From positions 1 to 16,720 of the forward strand of contig CAJULZ010000060.1 of assembly GCA_910587205.1 (NCBI GenBank): a stretch of DNA of 16,720 nucleotides. The letters are read 5' to 3'. This DNA is from an uncultured Oscillospiraceae bacterium (lineage in GTDB: Bacteria; Bacillota; Clostridia; Oscillospirales; Oscillospiraceae). Below are positions 5,303-11,357 of the stretch, piece by piece. The number at the start of each line of letters is the position of its first letter. Within the stretch, counting starts at the first letter, position 1. A model generated the notes under the pieces. It was not told the DNA's origin. It searched no databases and saw only the letters and a program-made list of their open reading frames with translations. A program made the translations under genes and the position numbers.

Positions 5303-6331
5303 ATGAAAAAAAAGACTACCTTTGGCCTGCTGGGCCTGGCGGCGGCGGGTGCCGGCGCGGCCGGCGGCTGGACCGCCCTGGGCAATTATATCTACAACCG
5401 GGTCATGCTCCCCCAGACCCGGGACCCGGCAGAGGAGGACGTGAACCCCGCCCAGATCACGGGCCAGGACTGCGAGGCGTCCACCACTACGGCCCAGGTG
5501 GTCCACGACATAAACCCCGTCCAGATCGCGGGCCGGGACTGGGCCAGGAAGCGGGAGGGCTTTAAGGAGGCCACCATCCAGGCGGCGGACGGCCTGATCC
5601 TCTGGGCGGCCCTGGTGCCCGGCCGGGAGGACTGCCACCGCTGGGCCGTCTGCATGCACGGCTACCACGACACCTACGAGTCCATGGGCGCCATCGCCAA
5701 ACACTACAGCGAAAGCGGCTGGAACGTGCTCATGCCCGACCAGCGGGGCCATGGGCAGAGCGAGGGCGACTACGTGGGCTGGGGCTATGACGAGCGGCTG
5801 GACATCGTGGGCTGGGTCAACTGGATCATCCGGAAGGACCCGGAGGCGGAGATCCTGCTCCACGGCGTGTCCATGGGCGCGGCCTCCGTTCTGATGGCCA
5901 CCGGCGGCGCGCTCCCCACCCAGGTAAAGGCCGCCGTCTCCGACTGCTCCTATACCACCATCGAGGCGGAGATGCGCTACCTCCTGGGCCACCTCAAGGA
6001 CGAGCTGCCCACCCCCTTCCCCCTTCCGGCGGGGCTGCTCTTTGCCGCCCTGCGCAAAACCGCCCTGCACCGCGCCTGCTTTGACCTGCGGGACGCCGCC
6101 CCCCTGGACGCGGTGGCCCACTCCAGCACCCCCACCCTATTCGTCCACGGCGTAGAGGACGACTTTGTCCCCTCCACTATGATGGGAAAGCTGTACCAGG
6201 CCGCCCGCTGCCCCAAAAGCTTCCTGTGGATGCCCGGCGCAGGCCACGCCGCCTCGGTGGGCACCGACGAAGACCTCTATTGGACGGCGGTATCCACCTT
6301 CCTCCAAGATTACTTCCCTGAAGAAGCGTAA
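5303..6331 (+). CDS. N-terminally anchored alpha/beta hydrolase (YqkD-like, serine hydrolase)
   Basis: A 342-residue protein. MKKKT plus a Gly/Ala/Leu-rich stretch (about 6-22) forms a signal anchor or signal peptide, so the enzyme is probably exported or membrane-tethered. The hydrolase fold shows the oxyanion region CMHGYHDT, the DQRGHGQSEG motif, the nucleophile elbow GVSMGA with Ser190, the acid Asp286 in HGVEDDFVP, and His315 in GAGHAAS, so the catalytic triad is complete. It resembles Bacillus YqkD and the serine aminopeptidase/Hydrolase_4 group; the substrate is unknown. Residues 46-58 and 69-81 are near copies (DVNPAQITGQD and DINPVQIAGRD), a tandem duplication of 23 codons before the core fold. 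The start at 5303 is set by GGAGG 5 bases upstream; the frame is open from 5186, but the promoter lies within that part. Confidence 0.9.
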   Translation: MKKKTTFGLLGLAAAGAGAAGGWTALGNYIYNRVMLPQTRDPAEEDVNPAQITGQDCEASTTTAQVVHDINPVQIAGRDWARKREGFKEATIQAADGLILWAALVPGREDCHRWAVCMHGYHDTYESMGAIAKHYSESGWNVLMPDQRGHGQSEGDYVGWGYDERLDIVGWVNWIIRKDPEAEILLHGVSMGAASVLMATGGALPTQVKAAVSDCSYTTIEAEMRYLLGHLKDELPTPFPLPAGLLFAALRKTALHRACFDLRDAAPLDAVAHSSTPTLFVHGVEDDFVPSTMMGKLYQAARCPKSFLWMPGAGHAASVGTDEDLYWTAVSTFLQDYFPEEA

Positions 6332-6356
6332 GCGAGGACGAAGATGAAGGTTTTTT

Positions 6357-6384
6357 GTTCCTTTTTCTTGAAAGAAAAAGGAAC
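6357..6384. repeat. 12-bp perfect inverted repeat downstream of the hydrolase gene
   Basis: GTTCCTTTTTCT (6357-6368) pairs with AGAAAAAGGAAC (6373-6384) with loop TGAA. Another AAAAAGAAC follows at 6388-6396. There is no T run after the stem on either strand, so it is a processing or stability stem, or a dispersed repeat, rather than a typical terminator. Confidence 0.6.
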
Positions 6385-6411
6385 TGAAAAAGAACTTTAA
6401 CCCGTTACCGG

Positions 6412-6432
6412 AATCTTGCATTTTGCAAGATT
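6412..6432. repeat. 9-bp perfect hairpin
   Basis: AATCTTGCA (6412-6420) and TGCAAGATT (6424-6432) with loop TTT. It is part of a run of hairpins in the convergent intergenic region. Confidence 0.55.
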
Positions 6433-6467
6433 ATTCGCCGGCCACAAGCAGCGAATGAAACATGAAA

Positions 6468-6500
6468 AGGCCCACGGCGTCAGCCGTGGGCCTGGGTTTT
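6468..6500. terminator. Probable bidirectional terminator
   Basis: An 11-bp perfect stem (AGGCCCACGGC at 6468-6478 with GCCGTGGGCCT at 6483-6493) with loop GTCA. It is followed on the plus strand by GGG and TTTT; on the minus strand the stem runs into TTTTC. It lies between the convergent hydrolase (+) and thioesterase (-) genes. Confidence 0.7.
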
Positions 6501-6544
6501 GGTTGGGCACGTATCCAATGATAAAGCCCGCCAATATGCAAGAG

Positions 6545-6566
6545 GGGCGCGCCGCAGGGCGTGCCC
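6545..6566. repeat. 9-bp GC-rich hairpin
   Basis: GGGCGCGCC (6545-6553) pairs with GGCGTGCCC (6558-6566) with one G-T pair and loop GCAG. It lies 32 bases before the MITE-like element. Confidence 0.45.
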
Positions 6567-6597
6567 TTGCCCTATCTTGATTCTACGCCCCTTATAA

Positions 6598-6786
6598 TAT
6601 AGTCAGCACACTTGAAAATCGGTAAATCCCGATTTTCAAACAGCGGCAAAGCCGCTGTAGGGCAACGCCCGTGCGCTGACTATGAAGTCTGACGCAAGGC
6701 CGCAAAGCGGCCTGTGCGGCGAACCATCGCCGCACAAGTTGAAAAGAAGTATTTACATTTACTTCTTTTCAACTGCGTCAACTATA
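6598..6786. mobile_element. MITE-like 189-bp element folding into two tandem four-way junctions
   Basis: The ends are imperfect terminal inverted repeats: the left end TATAGTCAGCACACTTGAAAA and the right end, read on the minus strand, matches it at 16 of 21 positions including TATAGT and TTGAAAA. The terminal TA could be a target duplication, as for IS630/Tc1-type elements (inference). Unit 1 (6599-6683): closing stem 6599-6607/6675-6683 plus 6609-6611/6671-6673, enclosing hairpins 6612-6639 (11 bp), 6640-6658 (8 bp) and 6660-6670 (4 bp). Unit 2 (6691-6779): closing stem GACGCA/TGCGTC, enclosing hairpins 6697-6713 (7 bp), 6714-6735 (9 bp) and 6738-6773 (14 bp). Almost no base is left unpaired at the junctions. 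It encodes no protein. Confidence 0.6.
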
Positions 6787-6908
6787 ACCCCCGTGGCCGG
6801 GCGGCGGGCCAAAGGGGTTCCGGTCTGCCGCGAACAGCGCACAATTTATCACAGGCGCGTTTAAAAATTTCTTTTTTCGCTTTCTTGCTACCAACAATTT
6901 TCCATCGG
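6787..6908. other. Downstream flank of the thioesterase gene
   Basis: The remainder of the convergent region 6332-6908. It contains GC-rich then AT-rich sequence but no strong hairpin with a T run on the minus strand. I see no gene in it. Confidence 0.5.
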
Positions 6909-7403
6909 TTACTCCCCGGCGTCCCAGGGCGTTTTCCCGCCGAACAAATCGTTTTTCTTGGTGCAGTACGCGCCGCTGGCCGTGACCAGCAGTCTGTCTG
7001 GCTGCCCGGCGGCGTACACCTCGGCGGACAGCTGCCCGGAGGTGGCGCCGCAGCGGATGGTGCGGGTGCGCACCACAATCTCCGCGTCCAGCGGCACCGG
7101 GCGGGCGTAGTTCACCGTCATGGACACCGTGGGGGTGATGGCGTCGCACTGGATACCGCAGGTGATGCCCATGCAGGTGTCTACCAGGGTGGCAACCACG
7201 CCGCCGTGGACCACCCCCCAGATATTGGCCATCCAGGGCTTGGTGTCATACCGCAGGGTCAGCGAACCGGTGGGCCCGTCGCAATCCAGCAGGGTGAGGT
7301 CGGCGGAGGGGTCGGGCACGGCTTCGGGGGTTTCCTCGGCGCGATAGCCCAGGAAGGCCTCCGCCCTGCGGCGGAGTTCCTCGGTGGTCAATTGATATGC
7401 CAT
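6909..7403 (-). CDS. PaaI-family hotdog-fold thioesterase
   Basis: A 164-residue cytosolic protein of the usual size for the 4HBT/PaaI family, which hydrolyses acyl- or aryl-CoA thioesters. The hallmark hotdog helix is present at residues 60-80: NIWGVVHGGVVATLVDTCMG, with HGG at 66-68 and D75. A following TVSMTVNYARPVPLDAEI strand block is typical for PaaI-like proteins. The substrate is unknown. The start is set by GAGGAG 8 bases before the ATG. It begins 16 bases after the rqcH stop codon and is probably the last gene of the mrnC-rqcH transcript, although a thioesterase has no obvious link to ribosome quality control. Confidence 0.88.
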   Translation of the reverse strand: MAYQLTTEELRRRAEAFLGYRAEETPEAVPDPSADLTLLDCDGPTGSLTLRYDTKPWMANIWGVVHGGVVATLVDTCMGITCGIQCDAITPTVSMTVNYARPVPLDAEIVVRTRTIRCGATSGQLSAEVYAAGQPDRLLVTASGAYCTKKNDLFGGKTPWDAGE

Positions 7404-7419
7404 AGGGGTCTCTCCTCTC

Positions 7420-9168
7420 TCAAGTGCCCCGCCCCGTGCGCAGCCCCTTTACCAGCTCCTCCCTGGGGGTGACGTACACGGTGCGGTAGGTGTTGTAAAT
7501 GACGTAGCCGGGCTTGGCCCCGGCGGGCTTTTTGACCACCTTCACCGGGGTGTAGTCCACCGGTACCTGCCCCGACTCCCGGCCCTGGGAAAACCACGCC
7601 GCCAGCATGGCCGCCTCGGTCAAGGACCGCTCGTCCGGCTCCGCCCCCCCGGTTTTCAGGATGACGTGGGAGCCGTGGAGCTTTTGCGCATGAAGCCACA
7701 GGTCCCGCTTGTCCGCGTCCCTCAGGGTCAGGCGGTCGTTCTGGCTGTTGTTCTTGCCCACCAGGATGGTCAGCCCAGTGCTGGACTTGAACTCCATGGG
7801 CTTGGCGTGGACCACCTTCACCTTGCCCTTGGCGGTCATTTTTTTCCTGTGCTGCTTGAGGTAGCCGTTGTCCATCAGCTCCTGCCGGATCTCCTGGAGG
7901 TCCCGGTCCCCCTCGGACAGCCGGATCATCTCCAGCACGCTGTCCAGGTAGTCCAGCTCCGCCCGGTTCTTCTCCAGCTGGATAGTGAGCATCTCCTCCG
8001 CCTTCTGGGCTTTCTTATAGTCCTTGTAGTACTTGGCGGCGTTCTGCTGGGGGGTGAGCAGGGGGTCCAGGGGAATTTCCACCTCCCGGCCCTCCGGATC
8101 ATAGTAGTCCTGGGCGCGGAGCATTGCCTCCCCCCTTCCCATCTGGTAGAAGTTGGTGGTGATGATGTCGCCGAACCGGCGCAGCTTTTCCCGGTCGGCG
8201 GAGCGGGCCAGGTCCCCCTCCTGGTTCGCGATCTTCTTGGCGGTGCGGTTCCGGGCCTGGGTGACGGAGCGGATGAAGTCCTGCCCCCGCTGCTTCACCC
8301 GCTCCTGGGCCTCCTTCTGCTCGTAGAAGTCGTCCAGCATGGCGGAAAAGGTGGGGCAGCGCTTCAGCTCCACCCCGGGGCCGTATTGCAGCACGGGCAT
8401 GAAGGTAAAATCCAAAGGCTTGCCGTCCCTCACCAGCACTGTGGGGGTGAAATCCCCGGCGCGCACCCGGCTCATAAGCCGGGCCAAGCGGTCCGCCAGC
8501 CCCTCCCCGCTGCCCTCTCCCTGGAACACCAGCTCCCGGGCGATGAGGGGGGACAGGCCGTTGAAGCTGTCCAGCAGCCATTTTTCCTGGCCGTCCCCCT
8601 CCGGGGCGTTGGCGAGGACAAAGGTCCGCAGCTCGTCCTGTGGCATGGCGGCGGGGTCCAGCCGCCCGGTGGGCTCCGGCGGCGCGTAGAACAGCCCCGG
8701 CATGACGGGCCGCTTAGCGGACAAATCCCCGTCCGCCCGGCGCATACAGTCGGTGATACGGCCCGCGCCGTCCAGCATAATCAGGTTGGATTTTCGTCCG
8801 ATGCACTCCAGCACCAGCCTGCGCTCCACCCGGTCGCCCAGCTCGTCCAGCGTCTCAAACCGGAAGTCCAGCAGCCGCTCCATGGACGGCTGGGTGAGCT
8901 CCAGCAGCCGCGCCCCGGTGAAGTGCTTACGCAGCAGCATACAGAACATGGGGGGTGTCTCCGGGTTCTCCCGGGGGACTTTCGTAAGCTGGGCCCTGGG
9001 GTGGGCGGGGCTTGCGGACAGCAGCAGGCGCACGTTGTCCCGCCCGGCGCGCATATGGAGCACCGCCTCGTCCCGGGCGGGCTGGTAGAGCTTGTCCACC
9101 TTGCCGCCCACCAGCTTGTCCCGCAGTTCCCCCGCCAGGGCGGTCATAAAAATAGCGTCAAAGGGCAT
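7420..9168 (-). CDS. rqcH: Ribosome quality control factor RqcH (NFACT/Rqc2 homologue)
   Basis: A 582-residue protein, normal length for the family. RqcH binds 50S subunits carrying stalled peptidyl-tRNA and recruits tRNA-Ala to add C-terminal alanine tails that mark the chain for degradation. The NFACT-N domain covers about 1-190 (MPFDAIFMTALAGEL, PPMFCMLLRKH). A HhH region follows, then a long charged coiled-coil (about 285-430), and the NFACT-R/DUF814 domain (about 455-560) with LVGKNNSQNDRLTL, DLWLHAQKLHGSHVIL and YTPVKVVKKPAGAKPG. The conserved Asp-Arg pair needed for tailing in Bacillus (D97-R98) reads E97-R98 here (SMERLL). The ATG at 9168 has AAAGGA 8 bases upstream. It lies between mrnC and the thioesterase gene on one strand. 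It was formerly annotated as fibronectin-binding protein. Confidence 0.95.
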   Translation of the reverse strand: MPFDAIFMTALAGELRDKLVGGKVDKLYQPARDEAVLHMRAGRDNVRLLLSASPAHPRAQLTKVPRENPETPPMFCMLLRKHFTGARLLELTQPSMERLLDFRFETLDELGDRVERRLVLECIGRKSNLIMLDGAGRITDCMRRADGDLSAKRPVMPGLFYAPPEPTGRLDPAAMPQDELRTFVLANAPEGDGQEKWLLDSFNGLSPLIARELVFQGEGSGEGLADRLARLMSRVRAGDFTPTVLVRDGKPLDFTFMPVLQYGPGVELKRCPTFSAMLDDFYEQKEAQERVKQRGQDFIRSVTQARNRTAKKIANQEGDLARSADREKLRRFGDIITTNFYQMGRGEAMLRAQDYYDPEGREVEIPLDPLLTPQQNAAKYYKDYKKAQKAEEMLTIQLEKNRAELDYLDSVLEMIRLSEGDRDLQEIRQELMDNGYLKQHRKKMTAKGKVKVVHAKPMEFKSSTGLTILVGKNNSQNDRLTLRDADKRDLWLHAQKLHGSHVILKTGGAEPDERSLTEAAMLAAWFSQGRESGQVPVDYTPVKVVKKPAGAKPGYVIYNTYRTVYVTPREELVKGLRTGRGT

Positions 9169-9234
9169 AAAATCATCCTTTCCACGCTTTACGGCGTTTT
9201 TTACAGTTCGCTCACAAGGGCGCCGCAGACGGCG

Positions 9235-9645
9235 TCAAGGCGCGGAGAACTCCTCCATCATGGCCTCAAACAGCTCGTTGAGCCGGTCGGTTTTCCCTTG
9301 TAAATACAGCCAGCCGAACAGGGACTCCAGCGCCGTCGCCGCGTGGTACTCCCCCACGCTGGCCCCTTTGGGGATGGCGGCGGTGTGGCTGTTCCGCCCC
9401 CGGCGGTAGACGGCCTGCTCCTCCTCGGTGAGCTGCGGCAGGATGGCCCGCGCCAGCTTGGCCTGGGCGGGGGCGGCCACATATTTTACGGCGGCCTTGT
9501 GCAGCCCCGCGTTGGTGGCCTTGCCGTGGAGGCATAGCCAGGAACGCACCATCAGCTCGTACACACCGTCGCCCAGGTGGGCCAGGCCCAGAGCGCTGAT
9601 GCGCTCCATCGTGTCCTGTCCGGCGGACAGGTGGAAGTAATCCAT
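9235..9645 (-). CDS. mrnC: Mini-ribonuclease III
   Basis: A 136-residue dimeric RNase III catalytic domain without a double-stranded RNA-binding domain. In Bacillus it trims 23S rRNA precursor ends. The signature LGDGVYELMVRSWL (D26, E30) and the second acidic motif TALESLFGWLYL (E107) are present, with the family's YRRGRNSHTAAIPKGA loop between them. The start at 9645 (MDYFHLSAG) has GGAG 9 bases upstream. The frame stays open to 9714, but that extension overlaps the promoter and is not family-like. A TTGCAT-16-TATAAT promoter precedes it. The usual partner cysS is not adjacent; instead rqcH follows 66 bases downstream. Confidence 0.93.
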   Translation of the reverse strand: MDYFHLSAGQDTMERISALGLAHLGDGVYELMVRSWLCLHGKATNAGLHKAAVKYVAAPAQAKLARAILPQLTEEEQAVYRRGRNSHTAAIPKGASVGEYHAATALESLFGWLYLQGKTDRLNELFEAMMEEFSAP

Positions 9646-9679
9646 GGAAAATTCTCCAATCTTGCAATATATCCTGGAA

Positions 9680-9707
9680 ATTATATCACAAAACTCAGAA
9701 AATGCAA
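9680..9707 (-). promoter_or_regulatory. Putative promoter of the mrnC-rqcH-thioesterase operon
   Basis: Minus-strand TTGCAT (9707-9702), 16-base spacer, perfect -10 TATAAT (9685-9680), about 35 bases before the mrnC start. Confidence 0.6.
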
Positions 9708-9709
9708 GG

Positions 9710-9750
9710 GGCAAGGACGGCTGCCAGCAGCGACCGTCCTTGCCGTTTTT
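9710..9750. terminator. Terminator hairpin between the GNAT gene and mrnC
   Basis: An 11-bp perfect stem (GGCAAGGACGG at 9710-9720 with CCGTCCTTGCC at 9734-9744) begins 8 bases after the GNAT stop codon. The classical T run (GTTTTT) is on the plus-strand side. On the minus strand CCTTGCATTTT follows, so termination of the GNAT operon is plausible but not textbook. Confidence 0.6.
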
Positions 9751-9752
9751 AT

Positions 9753-10193
9753 CTATGTGTCGCGCCAGACCATCCGGATGTGGGGGATTCCATCCTCCAA
9801 AAATTCCCCGGAGGTCTGGACAAAGCCCGCCTTCTCATACAGCCCCCTGGCGTAGGTCTGGGCCTCGATGGTGATCTCCTTGGCCCCGAATTGTTCCCGG
9901 GCGGCGCGGATGCCCTCGGCCACGATGCGGGAGCCGAGGCCCTGCCGCCGCTTTACGGCGATAACACGGCCGATGGAGGCGGTGTCAAAGGCGGCCCCCG
10001 GCGGCAGCGCCCGCAGGTACGCCTGGATGCCGTCCCCGTCCCGGAGCCAAAGGTGGTACGCCTTTCGGTCGGCATCGTCCACCTCCGGGTAGGCGCACTG
10101 CTGCTCCACGATGAACACTGCCACTCGGAGCTTATAGATGTCAAACAGCTCGTCCCGGGTGAGCTGGGTGAAGTGCTTGCAAACCAGTTCCAT
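9753..10193 (-). CDS. ElaA-type GNAT N-acetyltransferase
   Basis: A 146-residue protein of the COG2153/ElaA group of GNAT acetyltransferases, which transfer acetyl from acetyl-CoA to an unknown amine. The N-terminal signature LFDIYKLRVAVFIVEQQCAY, followed by PEVDDADRKAYHLW, is characteristic of ElaA. The acetyl-CoA pyrophosphate loop reads RRQGLGSR at 82-89, and the C-terminal motif B contains ITIEAQTYARGLYEKAGF. The start codon at 10193 has AAAGGA upstream. It begins 21 bases after the second acetyltransferase stop, so the two GNAT genes form one transcript. Confidence 0.9.
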   Translation of the reverse strand: MELVCKHFTQLTRDELFDIYKLRVAVFIVEQQCAYPEVDDADRKAYHLWLRDGDGIQAYLRALPPGAAFDTASIGRVIAVKRRQGLGSRIVAEGIRAAREQFGAKEITIEAQTYARGLYEKAGFVQTSGEFLEDGIPHIRMVWRDT

Positions 10194-10214
10194 AGGGCCG
10201 TCCTTTCCGGGCCG

Positions 10215-10721
10215 TCAGAGGGCCCGCCTGAATTTCAGCTTCCGGTACGGCCTGCCGTTCCGGTCGTCCACCCGATCCTCCGTGGCAACGTGGGTAAAGC
10301 CCAGGGAGGCGATAAGCGCGCGGGACGCGGTGTTTTCCTCCCAGGCCCAGGCGATAAACTCCTCCGCGCCGCCGGCCCTGGCGTAGTCCAGGAGACACTG
10401 GAGGATCTGCCTGCCATAGCCCTTCCCCACGAAATCGGGGCCCAGGCAGATGCCGCCCTCCTCCCAGAGAGTGGGGGAAATGTGCTCCACCCCGGCGAAG
10501 CCGATAGCCTCCCCGGTGGCCTTGAGGTACACGAAATAGGTGTCATGGACTTTCTGCCACTGGATATTCCGGCGCATCCGGTCGGGGGCGTCCTCGGGGC
10601 GCTCCGTCACCCGCCACTGCATATACCGGGCACTCTCCGGGTGCCGCCATACGTTGCGGTACATGGCTTCCCAGTCCTCGAATTTGGCCTTGTCCAGGAT
10701 GAGATCTTTTGTCTCCAGCAT
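10215..10721 (-). CDS. GNAT N-acetyltransferase (RimJ/RimL-like)
   Basis: A 168-residue acetyltransferase. The N-terminus MLETKDLILDKAKFEDWEAM is typical for Acetyltransf_3-type enzymes. The acetyl-CoA loop is VGKGYGRQ (98-105), followed by ENTASRALIASLGF, where the Asn and Ala/Ser positions of motif B are conserved. The substrate cannot be told from the sequence. The start at 10721 is set by AAAGGAG 9 bases upstream; the frame continues to 10832, but that part lies in a structured leader and is not protein-like. It is the first gene of the GNAT pair. Confidence 0.9.
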   Translation of the reverse strand: MLETKDLILDKAKFEDWEAMYRNVWRHPESARYMQWRVTERPEDAPDRMRRNIQWQKVHDTYFVYLKATGEAIGFAGVEHISPTLWEEGGICLGPDFVGKGYGRQILQCLLDYARAGGAEEFIAWAWEENTASRALIASLGFTHVATEDRVDDRNGRPYRKLKFRRAL

Positions 10722-10754
10722 CTGAATCACTCCTTTGCAAATTTCGCGCCCTGC

Positions 10755-10832
10755 GTGCCCCAGCGTTCCCCCGCGCGGGGGAACGGCCGCACGGCGCAGC
10801 CGTGACGGACGGAGGCGCTCCCTGCGGGGCAC
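10755..10832 (-). repeat. 78-base cloverleaf-like leader or palindromic repeat
   Basis: A 7-bp closing stem (GTGCCCC at 10755-10761 with GGGGCAC at 10826-10832) encloses three hairpins: a 22-base perfect palindrome (10764-10785), CACGGC/GCCGTG (10790-10804) and GGAG/CTCC (10811-10821). It starts about 10 bases below the -10 box of the GNAT promoter and so would form most of that mRNA's 5' leader. It is tRNA-like in size, but it has no T-loop or D-loop signature and is not a tRNA. Confidence 0.55.
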
Positions 10833-10841
10833 AGGTTCTCT

Positions 10842-10869
10842 ATTGTAGCACAGTGCGCGAAAATTGCAA
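10842..10869 (-). promoter_or_regulatory. Putative promoter of the GNAT pair
   Basis: Minus-strand TTGCAA (10869-10864), 16-base spacer, TACAAT (10847-10842) preceded by TGC, an extended -10. It starts a leader of about 110 bases before the ATG at 10721. Confidence 0.65.
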
Positions 10870-10885
10870 GGTAAACTTCTCCCGC

Positions 10886-11302
10886 TCAGGACACCCTGAG
10901 CCCTATGATCCGCTTGGCGTCCTCATACCGTTCATCCCGATCCTCCAGGTCGATCATCAGCCACTTCTGGCCGTTCCCTTCGGTTGTATCCTGGTAGCGC
11001 TGCCGGATTTCGGGAGTAAAGGTGGGCAGGGCCGCCTCGACGGCGGGCTTTTCCCGCCGCCCCACCACCACCATCACGGTAAACCAGCCCTCCCGGGGGT
11101 ACACGGTGCACAGGGCCCGGCTTCCCTTTTTGAACTTGGCGTTCCAGCCGTACTCCATCCCGCATTTGCTGAATTCAACCCGGGGCCGCACGCCGTAGGT
11201 TTCCTCCATATAGCCGCAAAACTCCTCCCAAAGGGGGGTTTTGATATACTCGGCCAATTCCTCGGGATTGGGGGCCTGGGCGGGGTCTCTCCTGTCGAAC
11301 AT
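10886..11302 (-). CDS. DUF3788 family protein
   Basis: A 138-residue soluble protein. The pattern matches my recollection of DUF3788: PNPEELAEYIKTPLWEEFCG near the N-terminus, a GMEYGWNAKFKKGSRALCTVYP strand block, WFTVMVVVGRREKPA, and a C-terminal DRDERYEDAKRIIGLR. The molecular role of this family is unknown. The start at 11302 (MFDRRDP) is chosen for AAGGAGG 7 bases upstream; an upstream ATG at 11326 would lie before this ribosome site. It sits 55 bases after the ABC transporter stop, and no promoter or strong terminator is visible between them. Confidence 0.8.
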   Translation of the reverse strand: MFDRRDPAQAPNPEELAEYIKTPLWEEFCGYMEETYGVRPRVEFSKCGMEYGWNAKFKKGSRALCTVYPREGWFTVMVVVGRREKPAVEAALPTFTPEIRQRYQDTTEGNGQKWLMIDLEDRDERYEDAKRIIGLRVS

Positions 11303-11357
11303 GGGCGTCCTCCTTTTTGTTGTCACGCTTCGCCTGTTCGCGACGGCTCAGCGCTTC

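Noticed and set aside
6682..6864. 60-codon ORF in the convergent intergenic region
   Set aside because: It runs through the inverted repeats of the MITE-like element and has no ribosome site.
7666..9303. 545-codon plus-strand open frame
   Set aside because: It is antisense to rqcH, with a Leu/His/Gln-rich translation and no motif.
9646..9714. Upstream extension of mrnC to 9714
   Set aside because: The added 23 residues are not family-like and overlap a TATAAT promoter; GGAG supports the start at 9645.
10755..10832. tRNA gene, because of the 78-base length and 7-bp acceptor-like stem
   Set aside because: There is no TTCRA T-loop, no D-loop signature, no CCA end and no plausible anticodon arm.
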